In this document: piece after piece, positions 37,095 through 46,415 of the stretch
Layout of the letters: every line of letters starts with the position of its first letter
Numbering within the stretch: position 1 is the stretch's first letter
Assembly: GCA_002699025.1 (NCBI GenBank)
Contig: PABA01000011.1
Coordinates: 16,118-80,117, forward strand
Length of the DNA stretch: 64,000 nucleotides
Direction: 5' to 3'
From: Sandaracinus sp.
GTDB taxonomy: Bacteria > Myxococcota_A > Polyangia > Polyangiales > Houyiibacteriaceae
Notes under the pieces: model-generated
What the model was told of the DNA's origin: nothing
What the model saw: only the letters and a program-made list of their open reading frames with translations
The model's database searches: none
Made by a program: the position numbers and the translations under genes

Positions 37095-38333
37095 GTGACA
37101 CGCACAAAGCTGTATTCCGTGCTGGCACTCGTGCTCCTGGCGAGCGCTTGCGAACCCAATGTCCAAGGCCGATGGGAGGCGGAGACGCCGTCCGATCTGG
37201 AAGGAGAGCCCATCGCGCGCGGCGACTTCGCCGAGCGCTCCGAGTGTGGCGTCGGCACACCGACCGGCGAGGGCCTCGCGCGCCTCATCCGCACGCCCTT
37301 CCTGCAGAACGTGACCGCCGACGCGGCCACGGTGCTCTGGGTCGGCGACGCCGTGGCCGAGGTGGACCTGGTCGTCGAGACGCCCGAGGGCGAGGTCGTC
37401 GCGGTCGTCCCCGCCGAGCCGGACCCCGGCGCCGCCCTCGAGGAGGGGCTGCAGCTCCGGGCCCGCGCCGAGGGCCTCGACGCCGGGGAGACCTACTGCT
37501 GGCACCTCCGCGATGGCGCCGGCCCGCTGACCGCGCCCGCCGGCCTCGAGACCGCGCCCGTCGACATGGACGCCCCCGTGCGCTTCGCGGTCTGGGGCGA
37601 CTCGGGCACGGGCGGCATCGATCAGGTGCAGCTCCAGGCCCAGATGGACACGGTCGACTTCGACCTCGCGCTCCACGTGGGTGACCTCGCCTACCCGACG
37701 GCCACGCGCGAGGCGCTCCAGGACTACGTCTTCGACATCTACCCGGCGCTCTTCGCGCAGGTGCCCTTCTTCCCCGTGCCGGGCAACCACGACTACTCGG
37801 CCGACGACGCGGCGCCCTTCCGCGAGGCCTTCGAGCTGCCCGTCATCGACGACCCGGCGAGCGGCGAGCGCTGGTACGCCTTCGACTGGGGCTCGGTGCA
37901 CTTCGTCGCCATGGACACCGAGGCGCTGAACGAGGACCAGCTCGCCTGGCTCGAGCGCGACCTCGAGGCGCACCAGGACGCCCCCTGGATCGTCGTCTAC
38001 GGCCACCACCCGCCCTACTCGTCCGGCCACCACGGCTCCTCGAGCCGGATGCGCGAGCTGACCGAGACCTTCGAGCGTCACGGCGTGGACCTGGTCTTCA
38101 CGGGCCACGACCACCACTACGAGCGCACGGTCGACCTGAACGGCGTCACCTACGTCGTGACGGGCGGCGGCGGCGCCGGGACGCGGAGCGCGAGCCGCTC
38201 CGAGTGGACGGCGCGGACCGAGGTGGTCGCCCACTTCGTGATGGTCGAGGCGACGCGCGACCGGATGTCGATGCACGCCATCGACGCGACGGGCAACGAG
38301 TTCGACCGGGCCGTCTTCCACGCGCAGCGCTGA
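37095..38333 (+). CDS. Purple-acid-phosphatase-like metallophosphoesterase lipoprotein
   Basis: A 412-residue exported lipoprotein: signal peptide TRTKLYSVLALVLLASAC (GTG start at 37095), an N-terminal fibronectin-III-like domain (TPFLQNVTADAATVLWVGD...AGETYCWHLRDG) and a calcineurin-like phosphoesterase domain with the five metal-site blocks: GDSG at about 169-172, GDLAY at about 196-200, GNHDY, GHHPPY and GHDHHYER. The FN3-plus-phosphatase order and the conserved Tyr in GDLAY are the purple acid phosphatase layout. It should hydrolyse phosphomonoesters outside the cytoplasm for phosphate supply. No pho box was recognised. Nucleotidase or phosphodiesterase activity is possible. Confidence 0.88.
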   Translation: MTRTKLYSVLALVLLASACEPNVQGRWEAETPSDLEGEPIARGDFAERSECGVGTPTGEGLARLIRTPFLQNVTADAATVLWVGDAVAEVDLVVETPEGEVVAVVPAEPDPGAALEEGLQLRARAEGLDAGETYCWHLRDGAGPLTAPAGLETAPVDMDAPVRFAVWGDSGTGGIDQVQLQAQMDTVDFDLALHVGDLAYPTATREALQDYVFDIYPALFAQVPFFPVPGNHDYSADDAAPFREAFELPVIDDPASGERWYAFDWGSVHFVAMDTEALNEDQLAWLERDLEAHQDAPWIVVYGHHPPYSSGHHGSSSRMRELTETFERHGVDLVFTGHDHHYERTVDLNGVTYVVTGGGGAGTRSASRSEWTARTEVVAHFVMVEATRDRMSMHAIDATGNEFDRAVFHAQR

Positions 38334-38482
38334 GCGCGAAGCGCCGAACGCCCCGACCGCTCGCGGCCGGCTCCTCCCGAGGGCCGGCCGCGCGCGTTCC
38401 GTCCCCCGCCCTCTCCCGGGGCCAGCCCGGCCCCGATCCCCCGACCGTTGCGCCGACGGGCCGAGCCGGGTAGGCGGGAAGC

Positions 38483-38962
38483 ATGAAGGTGAGCATGGCG
38501 TCGGCGCCCGGGCAGCTCTTCGAGGCGCGGCTGGGCACACGGGCCGGTCCGGGCGGCGCGCAGGCCGTGCTCGAGGTCGCGGCGAACGGGGTCGTGCAGC
38601 TCGACCCGAGCCAGGCGCTCGGCTGCACCATCGTCGAGGCCACGCCGGACGAGCTCGCGGCGCTGCGGCGGGCGGGCTTCCAGTGCGCCTACCACCCGCC
38701 CGGGAAGAAGCTCGGCGACGACCCCATGATGCGCATGGTGCTCCCCGTGGGGCGCTCCGGCTGGGCCATCGCCGCGGGCTACGCGGGCCTCTTCGCGCTG
38801 CTCGTCCTCCCGGCGCCCCTCGCCCTCGTGCTCGGCGCCGTCGCCGCCTGGGACCTCCGCAAGAACCCGAAGAAGCGCGGCTGGGGCCGCACCATCTTCG
38901 GCCTGCTCATGGGCACGCTCGGCACGGGCCTGATGCTCCTCGCCCTCTTCGACGCCTTCTGA
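38483..38962 (+). CDS. Two-span membrane protein (159 aa)
   Basis: A 159-residue protein starting MKVSMASAPGQLFEARLG (ATG 38483; a second in-frame ATG four codons later is equally usable). The first 90 residues are a soluble domain with ALGCTIVEATPDELAALRRAGFQCAY; two membrane helices follow at about 94-121 (AIAAGYAGLFALLVLPAPLA...) and 135-156 (IFGLLMGTLGTGLMLLALF), separated by a basic turn RKNPKKRGWGR. The helix-turn-helix layout resembles DUF4190-type tails. Function unknown. Confidence 0.72.
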   Translation: MKVSMASAPGQLFEARLGTRAGPGGAQAVLEVAANGVVQLDPSQALGCTIVEATPDELAALRRAGFQCAYHPPGKKLGDDPMMRMVLPVGRSGWAIAAGYAGLFALLVLPAPLALVLGAVAAWDLRKNPKKRGWGRTIFGLLMGTLGTGLMLLALFDAF

Positions 38963-38996
38963 GCGGCCCTTTCGTCCCGGAGCTCGTCCACGTCCA

Positions 38997-39184
<188 letters not shown>

Positions 39185-39266
39185 TGGAACGCGGCAACCT
39201 CGTCGCGGTGCTCGCTGGTACGGCCTGCTCCCCCCGAGGCCGTGATCCCCGGCTACGCTCGGGGCG

Positions 39267-40448
39267 ATGTCGCTCCGCGCGCACTGGGTCCTCGACGAGG
39301 ACGTCGTCTTCCTGAACCACGGCTCCTTCGGGGCCTGCCCGCGGGTCGTGCTCGAGGCCCAGGCGCGGCTCCGCGCGCAGCTCGAGGCGGAGCCCGTGCG
39401 CTTCTTCGTCCGCGAGCTCGAGCCGCTCCTCGCCGAGGCGCGCGCGGTGGCGGCGCGCTTCGTCGGCTGCGACGAGGATGATCTGGTCTTCGTGCGGAAC
39501 GCGACCGAGGGCGTGAACGCCGTGCTCCGCTCGCTCCGCTTCGCGCCGGGCGACGCCATCCTCGTCACGGACCACGGTTACCACGCCGTCGGCAACGCGG
39601 CGCGCTGGGTGGCCGAGCGCGCCGGCGCGCGGGTCGACGTGGCGCGCGTGCCCTTCCCGCTCACGGGCCCGGACGAGGTCGTCGAAGCCGTCCTCGCCGC
39701 CGTCACGCCGGAGACGAAGCTCGCCATCGTCGACCAGGTCACGAGCCCCACCGGCGTCGTCTTCCCCCTCACCGAGCTCGTCCTCCGGCTCGAGGCCCGC
39801 GGCGTGGACGTGCTCGTCGACGCCGCCCACGCACCCGGCATGCTCCCCCTCGACCTGCGCGCCCTCGGCGCGGCCTACGTCACGGGCAACTTCCACAAAT
39901 GGGTCTGCGCGCCGAAGGGCGCGGCCTTCCTCCACGTGCGGCGCGACCGGCAGGAGGGCATCGTGCCGCCGGTCATCAGCCACGGCTGGGACTCGCCGCG
40001 CCCGCGGAGCCGCTTCCTCGAGACCTTCGACTGGACGGGCACGGCCGACCCGACGGCCGTCCTCGCGCTCCCGGCGGCGCTCCGCTTCGTCGACGAGGTC
40101 TGCGGCGGCTGGGAGGCGCTCCGCGCGCGCTGCCACGCCCTCCTTCTCGAAGGACGCGACCTCCTCGCCGCCGCGCTCGACGTCCCCCCGCCCGTCCCCG
40201 ACGCCATGCTCGGCATGCTCGCCGCCCTGCCCCTCCCGGACGCCGAGACCCGCGCGCCGCCCGAGAGCGCCCTCTACCTCGACGCGCTCCAGCTCGCGCT
40301 CTACGAGACGCACCGCGTCGAGGTGCCCATCGTGCCCTGGCCCGCGCCGCCGAAGCGCCTCGTCCGCATCAGCGCCATGGCCTACGTGACCCCGGACGAG
40401 TACGCGGCCCTCGCCGCCGCCCTCCGCGAAGAGCTCGCCCTCCCATGA
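39267..40448 (+). CDS. PLP-dependent aminotransferase class V (isopenicillin-N epimerase-like)
   Basis: A 393-residue cytosolic PLP enzyme with the NifS/class-V layout: [19 protein letters not shown] at the N-terminus, [17 protein letters not shown] (PLP phosphate region), [14 protein letters not shown] with the Asp and His around the cofactor, and Schiff-base lysine K211 in [12 protein letters not shown]. The NHGSFG start and the FHKW lysine context point to the isopenicillin-N epimerase / EgtE-type group rather than IscS. Substrate is unknown; relatives act as epimerases, C-S lyases or desulfurases. It is followed without a gap by a 73-residue protein (ATGA overlap) and then a HIT protein. 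Confidence 0.87.
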   Translation: MSLRAHWVLDEDVVFLNHGSFGACPRVVLEAQARLRAQLEAEPVRFFVRELEPLLAEARAVAARFVGCDEDDLVFVRNATEGVNAVLRSLRFAPGDAILVTDHGYHAVGNAARWVAERAGARVDVARVPFPLTGPDEVVEAVLAAVTPETKLAIVDQVTSPTGVVFPLTELVLRLEARGVDVLVDAAHAPGMLPLDLRALGAAYVTGNFHKWVCAPKGAAFLHVRRDRQEGIVPPVISHGWDSPRPRSRFLETFDWTGTADPTAVLALPAALRFVDEVCGGWEALRARCHALLLEGRDLLAAALDVPPPVPDAMLGMLAALPLPDAETRAPPESALYLDALQLALYETHRVEVPIVPWPAPPKRLVRISAMAYVTPDEYAALAAALREELALP

Positions 40449-40666
40449 GCGCCCGCGCCTCGCGCGAACCTCCAGCGACCGTGCTCCTCCCCAGCGGCAC
40501 GCTCCACCTCGCGAGCGGGACCACCACCACGACGCGCGCTCGGCCCCGGGCGAAGCTCCCGGTCCCGCTGGAGGGACACACCTTTCTTCGCGTCACCGGG
40601 CGCGTGGCCGGGCGCGAGGGCGTCCTCGCGGGTCCCCTCGTCGCGGCCGCGCTCCGGTCGCGCTGA
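40445..40666 (+). CDS. Small hypothetical protein (73 aa)
   Basis: A 73-residue protein whose ATG overlaps the aminotransferase stop (ATGA), which supports translation. It is basic and Thr/Ala/Arg-rich ([37 protein letters not shown]), without a signal peptide or recognisable domain. It ends 17 bp before the HIT gene. It may be an unknown accessory or simply a weakly coding overlap. Confidence 0.55.
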   Translation: MSARASREPPATVLLPSGTLHLASGTTTTTRARPRAKLPVPLEGHTFLRVTGRVAGREGVLAGPLVAAALRSR

Positions 40667-40683
40667 GCTACCCTCGCGCCCCC

Positions 40684-41136
40684 ATGCCCTTCGCGCTCCA
40701 TCCTCGCCTCGCCGCGGACACGGTCCCGCTCGGCCGCTTCCCCGGCACGCTCGCGCTCCTCCACCGGGACGCGCGCTACCCCTGGGTGATCCTCGTGCCC
40801 GAGCGCGAGGGCGTCCGCGAGCTCCACCAGCTCCCGCCGGACGTCCGCCGCGCCCTCCTCGAGCAGAGCTGCGCCGTGGCCGAGGCGATGGAGGCGCTCT
40901 TCGATGCGGACAAGATGAACGTCGCGGCCCTCGGGAACATGGTCCCCCAGCTCCACCTCCATCACGTCGCGCGCTTCGAGGCGGACGACGCCTGGCCGGG
41001 CGCGATCTGGGGCGCGCACCCGGCCCTCGAGTACACCCCCGAGGCGCTGGAGACGCGCTGCGCCGCGCTGCGCGGAGCCTTCGCGGATCGGGAAGGCTTC
41101 GCGCCCGCGTCGCCGGCGCCGCTCGGCGGGACCTGA
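40684..41136 (+). CDS. HIT-family hydrolase
   Basis: A 150-residue histidine-triad protein. The active-site region [10 protein letters not shown] has H91, H93 and H94 in the HxHxx-Ala-Arg form of the bacterial HIT subgroup in which AWPG-IWG follows ([10 protein letters not shown], as here). The N-terminal [20 protein letters not shown] is also typical. It should hydrolyse nucleoside phosphoramidates or dinucleoside polyphosphates in the cytosol. It lies just after the aminotransferase and may be cotranscribed with it. Confidence 0.87.
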   Translation: MPFALHPRLAADTVPLGRFPGTLALLHRDARYPWVILVPEREGVRELHQLPPDVRRALLEQSCAVAEAMEALFDADKMNVAALGNMVPQLHLHHVARFEADDAWPGAIWGAHPALEYTPEALETRCAALRGAFADREGFAPASPAPLGGT

Positions 41137-41215
41137 CCTCGCGCGACCGGCGGCGCCCGACCGCCGTTGACGACCCCCCCCCCATCCCCGACCCTCGCGG
41201 CCGGGGAGGTGCCGC

Positions 41216-42202
41216 GTGATCCCGTACTTCATCGTCCGTCCCGGGAGCGCCGAGGGCCTCCAGCTCGTCTACGACTTCGACGCGGGGCGCACGTCCATCC
41301 TGCGCCTCCGGCTCGAGGGGGACTCCGTCGCGAAGGAGCCCGTCGCCGAGGTGGACCGGCTCCTCCGGCATGCCGCCGCCCTCGAGGACGGCTGGCTCGC
41401 GGCCGTGATGCCCGTGAGGGAGTTCGGCGAGCCGGTCTTCGTCGAGAAGTGGTCCTGGGACCCGGTCGAGCGCGTCGCGCAGGGCCGCGTGCCCCACCCG
41501 AAGATGGGCCTGATGAACATGGCGGCCTCGGACGACGGCGCCCTCGTCCTCGTCGACCGGGCCTTCCGCGAGTCGGGCGCGCACTCGACGCGCAACGACG
41601 CGCTCGTCCTGGCGTGGCCGGAGATGGAGCTCCGGGCGACGATCCACCCGATGATCTCCGCGCTCGTCACGGCCACCTTCGACGACTCGAACGAGCGGCT
41701 GGCGCTGGTGCACGTCGACCAGGGCGGCTGCGAGGCCCGCCTCTACCGCCTGGACGGCCCGGAGCCGACGCTCCTGGGCGAGTTCGCGCAGGCGCAGCTC
41801 CCGACCGACTTCGTGACCGGCGCCCTGGCCTTCGTCGACGACGCGATCGTGCTCTGGACGCTCCACATCGAGCTGCTCGAGAGCGAGGTCGTGGTCTACG
41901 ACGCGGGCGGCGAGACGCCCTCCTTCGCGCGCCGGCTGCGCTGCTCCTTCGACCCCGGGCTCGAGGACGAGCCCGAGCGCCCCTACGACACGATCCTGAG
42001 CAACGCGAACCCCGCGCTGGCGCTCCGCGACGGCTGCGCGTTCGTCGGCGGGCGCGGTCAGGTGCATCGGGTGCCCCTCGACGGCGCGGACCCCACGTCC
42101 ATCGACCTCCCCCTGGACGTCGTCGTCCAGATCCGCCCCTTCGGGGACCGGCTGCTCGCCATCGACACCGCCGGCGAGCTGGCGCTCGTCCCCGCGCGCT
42201 GA
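41216..42202 (+). CDS. Hypothetical beta-rich protein (328 aa)
   Basis: A 328-residue soluble protein with a GTG start at 41216, preceded by GGAGG at 41205-41209. The sequence is a succession of beta-strand segments that resembles a propeller-like repeat (LQLVYDFDAGRTSILRLRL, WLAAVMPVREFGEP, ALVTATFDDSNERLALVHVD, TGALAFVDDAIVLWTLHI, GCAFVGGRGQVHRVPLD), but with no recognisable family, signal peptide or catalytic motif. It is followed 49 bp later by a GH5-like glycosidase on the same strand. Function unknown. Confidence 0.72.
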   Translation: MIPYFIVRPGSAEGLQLVYDFDAGRTSILRLRLEGDSVAKEPVAEVDRLLRHAAALEDGWLAAVMPVREFGEPVFVEKWSWDPVERVAQGRVPHPKMGLMNMAASDDGALVLVDRAFRESGAHSTRNDALVLAWPEMELRATIHPMISALVTATFDDSNERLALVHVDQGGCEARLYRLDGPEPTLLGEFAQAQLPTDFVTGALAFVDDAIVLWTLHIELLESEVVVYDAGGETPSFARRLRCSFDPGLEDEPERPYDTILSNANPALALRDGCAFVGGRGQVHRVPLDGADPTSIDLPLDVVVQIRPFGDRLLAIDTAGELALVPAR

Positions 42203-42251
42203 GCCCGCTCGCCGCTGGGCGGGCGGAGGTGAGCGTGGTACGCCCTCGGCG

Positions 42252-43217
42252 ATGAGCCTCGTCGGCGTGAACACCCCTTATCTCCAGGGCGAGTACGGGC
42301 ACGACCTCGCGCCCAACGGCCGCTTCCCCGAGTGGCCGGTCGCCTTCTCGGAGATGGCCGCCTACCGACCGCTCATCGAGGCCGCCGAGCTCGGCTTCGA
42401 CGCCATCCGGCTCTGGCTCTGCGAGAACGGCGAGGGCATCGTGCTCGACGAGCGAGGCGCCATCGCCGGCGTGCACGCGGACCTCCTGAAGGCGGTGGAG
42501 ATCGTCTCGGAGGCGGCGGCGCTCCACGGCCTGCGCGTCTACTGGTCGCTCCTCGACGGCAACGCCATCGCCCGCGAGGCGGACCCGGTCACGCGCGCCA
42601 TCGTCACCGACGGCGACGCGCGCGCCCGCTTCGCGGAGAAGGTCGTCGCCCCCATCGCCGGCCTGCTCGACCCGCGGCTCACGGTCGCGCTCGAGATCGT
42701 CAACGAGCCGGAGACGGGCACGGAGGCGTGCATGCGCGACTCGGACGAGGTCGCCGAGGGCGCCGAGGCCGTCACCTGGGAGCAGCTCGGCGCGACGATC
42801 CGCCTGGCGGGCGACGCGGCGCGGGCCGAGGGCGTCGCGCACGTCACGGCCGGTACCATGCACGTCTTCCTCCCGGAGCTCTGGAAGGTCGACCCGCGCC
42901 TCGACGCCGTGGACGTGCACGTCTACCACCCGCGCGGCGGGCTCCCCTCGCGGGCCGACCTGGCGGCCTACGTGGGGGACGACGCGCTGAAGGACCCGGC
43001 GCTCCCGCTCTTCGGGGGCGAGTGCGGCATCCCCAAGGGCGCGGACGAGTCGACGCTCCCGCTCCTGAACTACGTGCACAACGCCGAGGCCGCGGGCTAC
43101 GACGGGGTGTTCCTCTGGCAGCTCGAAGGCGACCTCGTCGACAAGGGCGCGCCGAAGCGCCCCATCACGGAGCTCGGCTGGGAGGCGAAGCGGCTCCTCG
43201 CCGAGCGACGCGGCTGA
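42252..43217 (+). CDS. GH5-like glycoside hydrolase
   Basis: A 321-residue TIM-barrel protein. Acid/base E152 lies in VALEIVNEPETGT (the NEP motif of clan GH-A) and the nucleophile E257 in LFGGECGIPKG. Strand-loop features are placed as expected (GFDAIRLWLCENGEG near strand 2, LRVYWSLLDGN near strand 3, DVHVYHPRGG near strand 6, GVFLWQLEGDLVD near strand 8). No signal peptide is seen, so it is likely cytosolic. Substrate is uncertain (a beta-glucan, mannan or small glycoside); related GH-A enzymes are possible. Confidence 0.84.
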   Translation: MSLVGVNTPYLQGEYGHDLAPNGRFPEWPVAFSEMAAYRPLIEAAELGFDAIRLWLCENGEGIVLDERGAIAGVHADLLKAVEIVSEAAALHGLRVYWSLLDGNAIAREADPVTRAIVTDGDARARFAEKVVAPIAGLLDPRLTVALEIVNEPETGTEACMRDSDEVAEGAEAVTWEQLGATIRLAGDAARAEGVAHVTAGTMHVFLPELWKVDPRLDAVDVHVYHPRGGLPSRADLAAYVGDDALKDPALPLFGGECGIPKGADESTLPLLNYVHNAEAAGYDGVFLWQLEGDLVDKGAPKRPITELGWEAKRLLAERRG

Positions 43218-43335
43218 CGGGGGCGGTCGCGGCGGAGGCGGGCGGAGGCGCACGCGGTGGGGCGGGGCGCCTCGGCCCGGAGACGCCCCGCAGCGTCCCG
43301 AGCGTCGGAACGGCGCGTGCGTCGAAGGGAGCCCG

Positions 43336-43506
43336 ATGATGACCCGTCCCCTGCTCGCGCTCGTCCTCGCCGCCTCTGGCCTCTCCACCTGCGAGGACGA
43401 GGCGCCCCCCGTCCCCCAGCACGCCGACTACGAGAGCGAGGAGGGGCTGGACGAGCCCGTCGGGGATGTCCCGGGCATGGTCGTCGATTCGTCTGAGACG
43501 AACTGA
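43336..43506 (+). CDS. Small lipoprotein (56 aa)
   Basis: A 56-residue lipoprotein read from the ATG at 43336 (or the adjacent ATG at 43339): signal peptide MMTRPLLALVLAASGLSTC with a lipobox-like LSTC, then a short acidic tail (EDEAPPVPQHADYESEEGLDEP). AAGGGA-type purine sequence lies ahead of the start. It stops 57 bp before the alpha/beta hydrolase lipoprotein, with an AT-rich stretch (TTATTTTCGC) between them. No family recognised. Confidence 0.62.
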   Translation: MMTRPLLALVLAASGLSTCEDEAPPVPQHADYESEEGLDEPVGDVPGMVVDSSETN

Positions 43507-43562
43507 CGGCATCTTATTTTCGCTCTTACAAAAGACCCGCCACTGCTCCAGAACGGGAGGCG

Positions 43563-44324
43563 ATGCACCCTCGGGCCCTCCTCGTCGCCAGCGCGCTCCT
43601 CCTCGGGGCGTGCGCTCATGGGCCGACGCTCCCGGCGGACGCGCCGCTCCCCGGCCTGGAGCTCGCGTCGCGCAGCGGCGGCGGGGACGACGGGTCGCGC
43701 TGCCTGGTCGTCTTCCTGCCCGGGTTGGGGGACGACGCGCAGGCCTTCGCGGACCACGGCTTCGACACGACGCTGAGCTCCCACGGCATCGACGCCGACC
43801 TCTGGGCCGTCGACTGGCGCGGCGTGGGGCTGGGCCACCCGGAGCTCGCCGAGCGCCTCGCGCGGGACGTCCGCCGACGCACGGCGGAGAAGGGCTACGC
43901 GAAGACCTGGCTCGTCGGCGTCTCCCTCGGCGGGGGCGGCGCGCTCCACACGAGCGCGGAGACCCCGGAGCTGGTCGACGGGGTGGTCGCCCTCTCGCCG
44001 GTCTTCGCGGACCCGTTCCTGGTGAAGGACATCCGCCGGCGCGGCGGGCTGCATGCCTGGAGTCCGGAGCGGCCCGACCACCCCTCCGAGCGCGTCTTCG
44101 ACTGGCTCCGCCATCGTCAGCGCCCGGGCGGCGGCCAGGTGCCCGTCTTCCTCGGCTACGCGGCCGACGATCCGCTCGCGCCCATCTCCCAGACGGTCGC
44201 CGACGCGCTCGAGCCCGGCCGGGTCGTCGTCGGTGGGGGCGGCCACGCCTGGAACGTGTGGCGCGAGCTCTGGCAGGGCTTCGTCGCCTCGGGCCGTCTC
44301 CAGCGCTCCTGCGGCGTGCGCTGA
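43563..44324 (+). CDS. Alpha/beta-hydrolase lipoprotein
   Basis: A 253-residue lipoprotein (signal MHPRALLVASALLLGAC) with an alpha/beta-hydrolase fold: oxyanion-side FLPGLGDDAQAF, the nucleophile elbow GVSLGG with S121, D202/D203 in GYAADDPLAP and H228 in GGHAWN, forming a plausible triad. GGGAGG at 43553-43558 is a good Shine-Dalgarno four bases before the ATG. It is an envelope esterase or lipase-like enzyme of unknown substrate. An AT-rich segment upstream may be its promoter. Confidence 0.85.
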   Translation: MHPRALLVASALLLGACAHGPTLPADAPLPGLELASRSGGGDDGSRCLVVFLPGLGDDAQAFADHGFDTTLSSHGIDADLWAVDWRGVGLGHPELAERLARDVRRRTAEKGYAKTWLVGVSLGGGGALHTSAETPELVDGVVALSPVFADPFLVKDIRRRGGLHAWSPERPDHPSERVFDWLRHRQRPGGGQVPVFLGYAADDPLAPISQTVADALEPGRVVVGGGGHAWNVWRELWQGFVASGRLQRSCGVR

Positions 44325-44384
44325 GCTCGCGGCCGAGCGCGTTCGGAGTGGACGGCCGCGCGCACGGAGCGGCATGGTCGCGGG

Positions 44385-45977
44385 ATGGCTCCTTCGCCGC
44401 GTCGCCGCGCCGCTGCCTGCCTCGCCTGCGCCCTCCCCCTGCTGCTCGCGCGCTCGCCCGTCCGGGCGCAGGACGACGCCCCCGGGAGCGAGCCGCCGGG
44501 CGACGCCCGAGCCGCGCAGGCTGCGGACGACGCACCGAGCACGCCCGCGGTCCCTCCGGTCGCGCGGATCCGCGCGGCCCTCGACGCCATCGGCGGCTAC
44601 GACGCCGTGAGCCTGGACCAGGAGGCGGGCGTGATCCGGCTCCGGGGCGAGGTCCCGACCGCGGCTGCGCGCCAGGCGGCCGAGCAGGTGGCCGAGCGCG
44701 CCGCCCCGGACGCGCTCTTCGTCGCGAACGCCATCGAGATCGTCGCGCCGAGGAGCGAGGACGAAGCCGACCCGACCCTCGCGGCCGACGAGACCGACCA
44801 GGCCATCGCCGGCGCCATCCGGCGCATCTTCGGGGCCGTCGACGAGCTGCGCGCCGTGGAGGTGCGCGTCGACGGCGGCATCGTGCACCTCCGCGGCACG
44901 GTGCGGGAGCCGGCCGCGGCCGACCGGGCCGTGGAGATCGCCGGCGAGCGCGACGGGGTCATCTACGTGGACGCCGACGTCGCCGTCGAGGCGTCGCTTC
45001 AGGAGCAGCTCCAGGCGACCATGACGGAGCTCGAGGAGAAGGGCCGGGAGGCGCTCGGTCGCCTCCCCGTGCTCGGCGTGGCGCTCCTCATCGTCCTGCT
45101 CGCGCTCTTCCTCGCGCGCTGGGTGGCGCGGGCGCGTGTCGGGTCGCGGGTCATGAAGCGGAGCCCGCTCATCCACCAGATGATCCTCCGGGTGGTCGCC
45201 ACGCTGGTGCTCGTCGGCGGCGTGCTCCTGGCGCTGGACGTGCTCGGCGCGACGGGCGTCGTCGGGGCGATCCTCGGCACGGCGGGCATCGTCGGCCTGG
45301 CCGTCGGCTTCGCCTTCAAGGACATCGTCGAGAACTACCTCGCGGGCATCCTGTTGGCGTTCCATCGGCCCTTCGCGGCGGGCGACCTGGTCGCGCTCGG
45401 CGAGCGGGAGGGCAAGGTCATCCGCCTCTCGAGCCGGGAGACGATCCTCATGACGCTCGAGGGCAACCACCTGCAGATCCCCAACTCGGAGGTCTTCAAG
45501 GCGACGATGGTGAACTACACGCGCAACCCGCGGCGGCGCTTCGACTTCGTCGTGGGCGTCGGCACCGGCGAGGAGCTCGCGGCGGCGGTGCGGATCGGCG
45601 TGGAGGCGCTCGAGGCGATGGAGGGCGTGATGGTGGACCCGGCGCCCTTCGCGCGCGTGGAGGGCTTCGGCGACTCGTCGATGAGCGTGCGCTTCTTCGG
45701 CTGGGTGGACCAGGGGTCCTACGACTGGTTCAAGGTGCGGAGCGAGGCCGTGCGGCGCGTGAAGCGGGCGCTCGACGGGGAGGGCATCGACGTGCCGAAC
45801 CCGATCTTCGATCTCGACGTGTTCCGGGAGGAGGGGCGGCGCGCCAAGCACCTCCGGCCGGCGCCCGCGGAGCCGGAGGCGGCGCCGCACGACCTCTCGG
45901 TGGACGAGGACATCGACAAGCAGATCGCCGAGGACCCGGAAGCCCAGGAGGTCGACCTGCTGGAGCCGGGGGGCTGA
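44385..45977 (+). CDS. MscS-type mechanosensitive channel with two N-terminal BON domains
   Basis: A 530-residue inner-membrane channel. A signal-like N-terminus (MAPSPRRRAAACLACALPLLLA) is followed by two BON domains (about 60-122, with GVIRLRGEVPTAAARQAAEQV; about 140-200, with GIVHLRGTVREPAAADRAVEI). Membrane helices lie near 225-243, 263-282 and 288-305, the last being the pore helix GAILGTAGIVGLAVGFAFKDIVENYLAG; then the MscS beta domain (GDLVALGEREGKVIRLSSRET, HLQIPNSEVF) and the alpha/beta vestibule. It should release solutes on hypo-osmotic shock. The periplasmic BON pair probably contacts the outer membrane or lipids, an uncommon fusion. The end lies 6 bp from a minus-strand gene end. 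Confidence 0.9.
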   Translation: MAPSPRRRAAACLACALPLLLARSPVRAQDDAPGSEPPGDARAAQAADDAPSTPAVPPVARIRAALDAIGGYDAVSLDQEAGVIRLRGEVPTAAARQAAEQVAERAAPDALFVANAIEIVAPRSEDEADPTLAADETDQAIAGAIRRIFGAVDELRAVEVRVDGGIVHLRGTVREPAAADRAVEIAGERDGVIYVDADVAVEASLQEQLQATMTELEEKGREALGRLPVLGVALLIVLLALFLARWVARARVGSRVMKRSPLIHQMILRVVATLVLVGGVLLALDVLGATGVVGAILGTAGIVGLAVGFAFKDIVENYLAGILLAFHRPFAAGDLVALGEREGKVIRLSSRETILMTLEGNHLQIPNSEVFKATMVNYTRNPRRRFDFVVGVGTGEELAAAVRIGVEALEAMEGVMVDPAPFARVEGFGDSSMSVRFFGWVDQGSYDWFKVRSEAVRRVKRALDGEGIDVPNPIFDLDVFREEGRRAKHLRPAPAEPEAAPHDLSVDEDIDKQIAEDPEAQEVDLLEPGG

Positions 45978-45983
45978 GCGCGC

Positions 45984-46415
45984 TCAGAGGCAGACGCCGA
46001 GCAGACCGGAGAGCCCCTCGACGGCGGTGCACGTCTCGCTCCCGGTGCATACACCTGTCAGGCGGCAGAGGCGTTCGCAGGTGCCGGCGCAGATGAAGCC
46101 CTCGGGGCACTCGGAGATGCTCCCGCAGGCCTCGCCCGCGCCGACACGCACGCCGGTGGCCGGCACGCAGAGGCCGACTTCCTCGGAGAAGCTCCGCAGC
46201 CGGCACTCGTAGCCGACACCACAGGAGCCCGCGCGGAGCGGACTGCACGGCGCGACGCAGGCCCCGAGGGAAGCGTCACAGACTTGCCGCGCCCCCAGAC
46301 CGTCCCGGTCGACCCAGCAGTCCTCGTCGGCCGTACAGGAAGAGGCCACTTCGACCGCGCAGCCGCCGACGCAGGCGGCGAGAATCAGGAAGGCGAGAGA
46401 GAGGAGGCGGCTCAT
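45984..46415 (-). CDS. Cys-rich lipoprotein (143 aa)
   Basis: A 143-residue lipoprotein: MSRLLSLAFLILAACVGGC signal, then a disulfide-type Cys-rich domain (SSCTADEDCWVDRDGL, VCDASLGACVAPCSP, CGSISECPEGFICAGTCERLCRLTGVC). The CxxDxDC and GxC spacing resembles the short Cys repeats in myxobacterial surface proteins. Its ATG overlaps the stop of the upstream lipoprotein gene (ATGA), so it is the third gene of a minus-strand operon. No enzyme motif. Confidence 0.78.
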   Translation of the reverse strand: MSRLLSLAFLILAACVGGCAVEVASSCTADEDCWVDRDGLGARQVCDASLGACVAPCSPLRAGSCGVGYECRLRSFSEEVGLCVPATGVRVGAGEACGSISECPEGFICAGTCERLCRLTGVCTGSETCTAVEGLSGLLGVCL

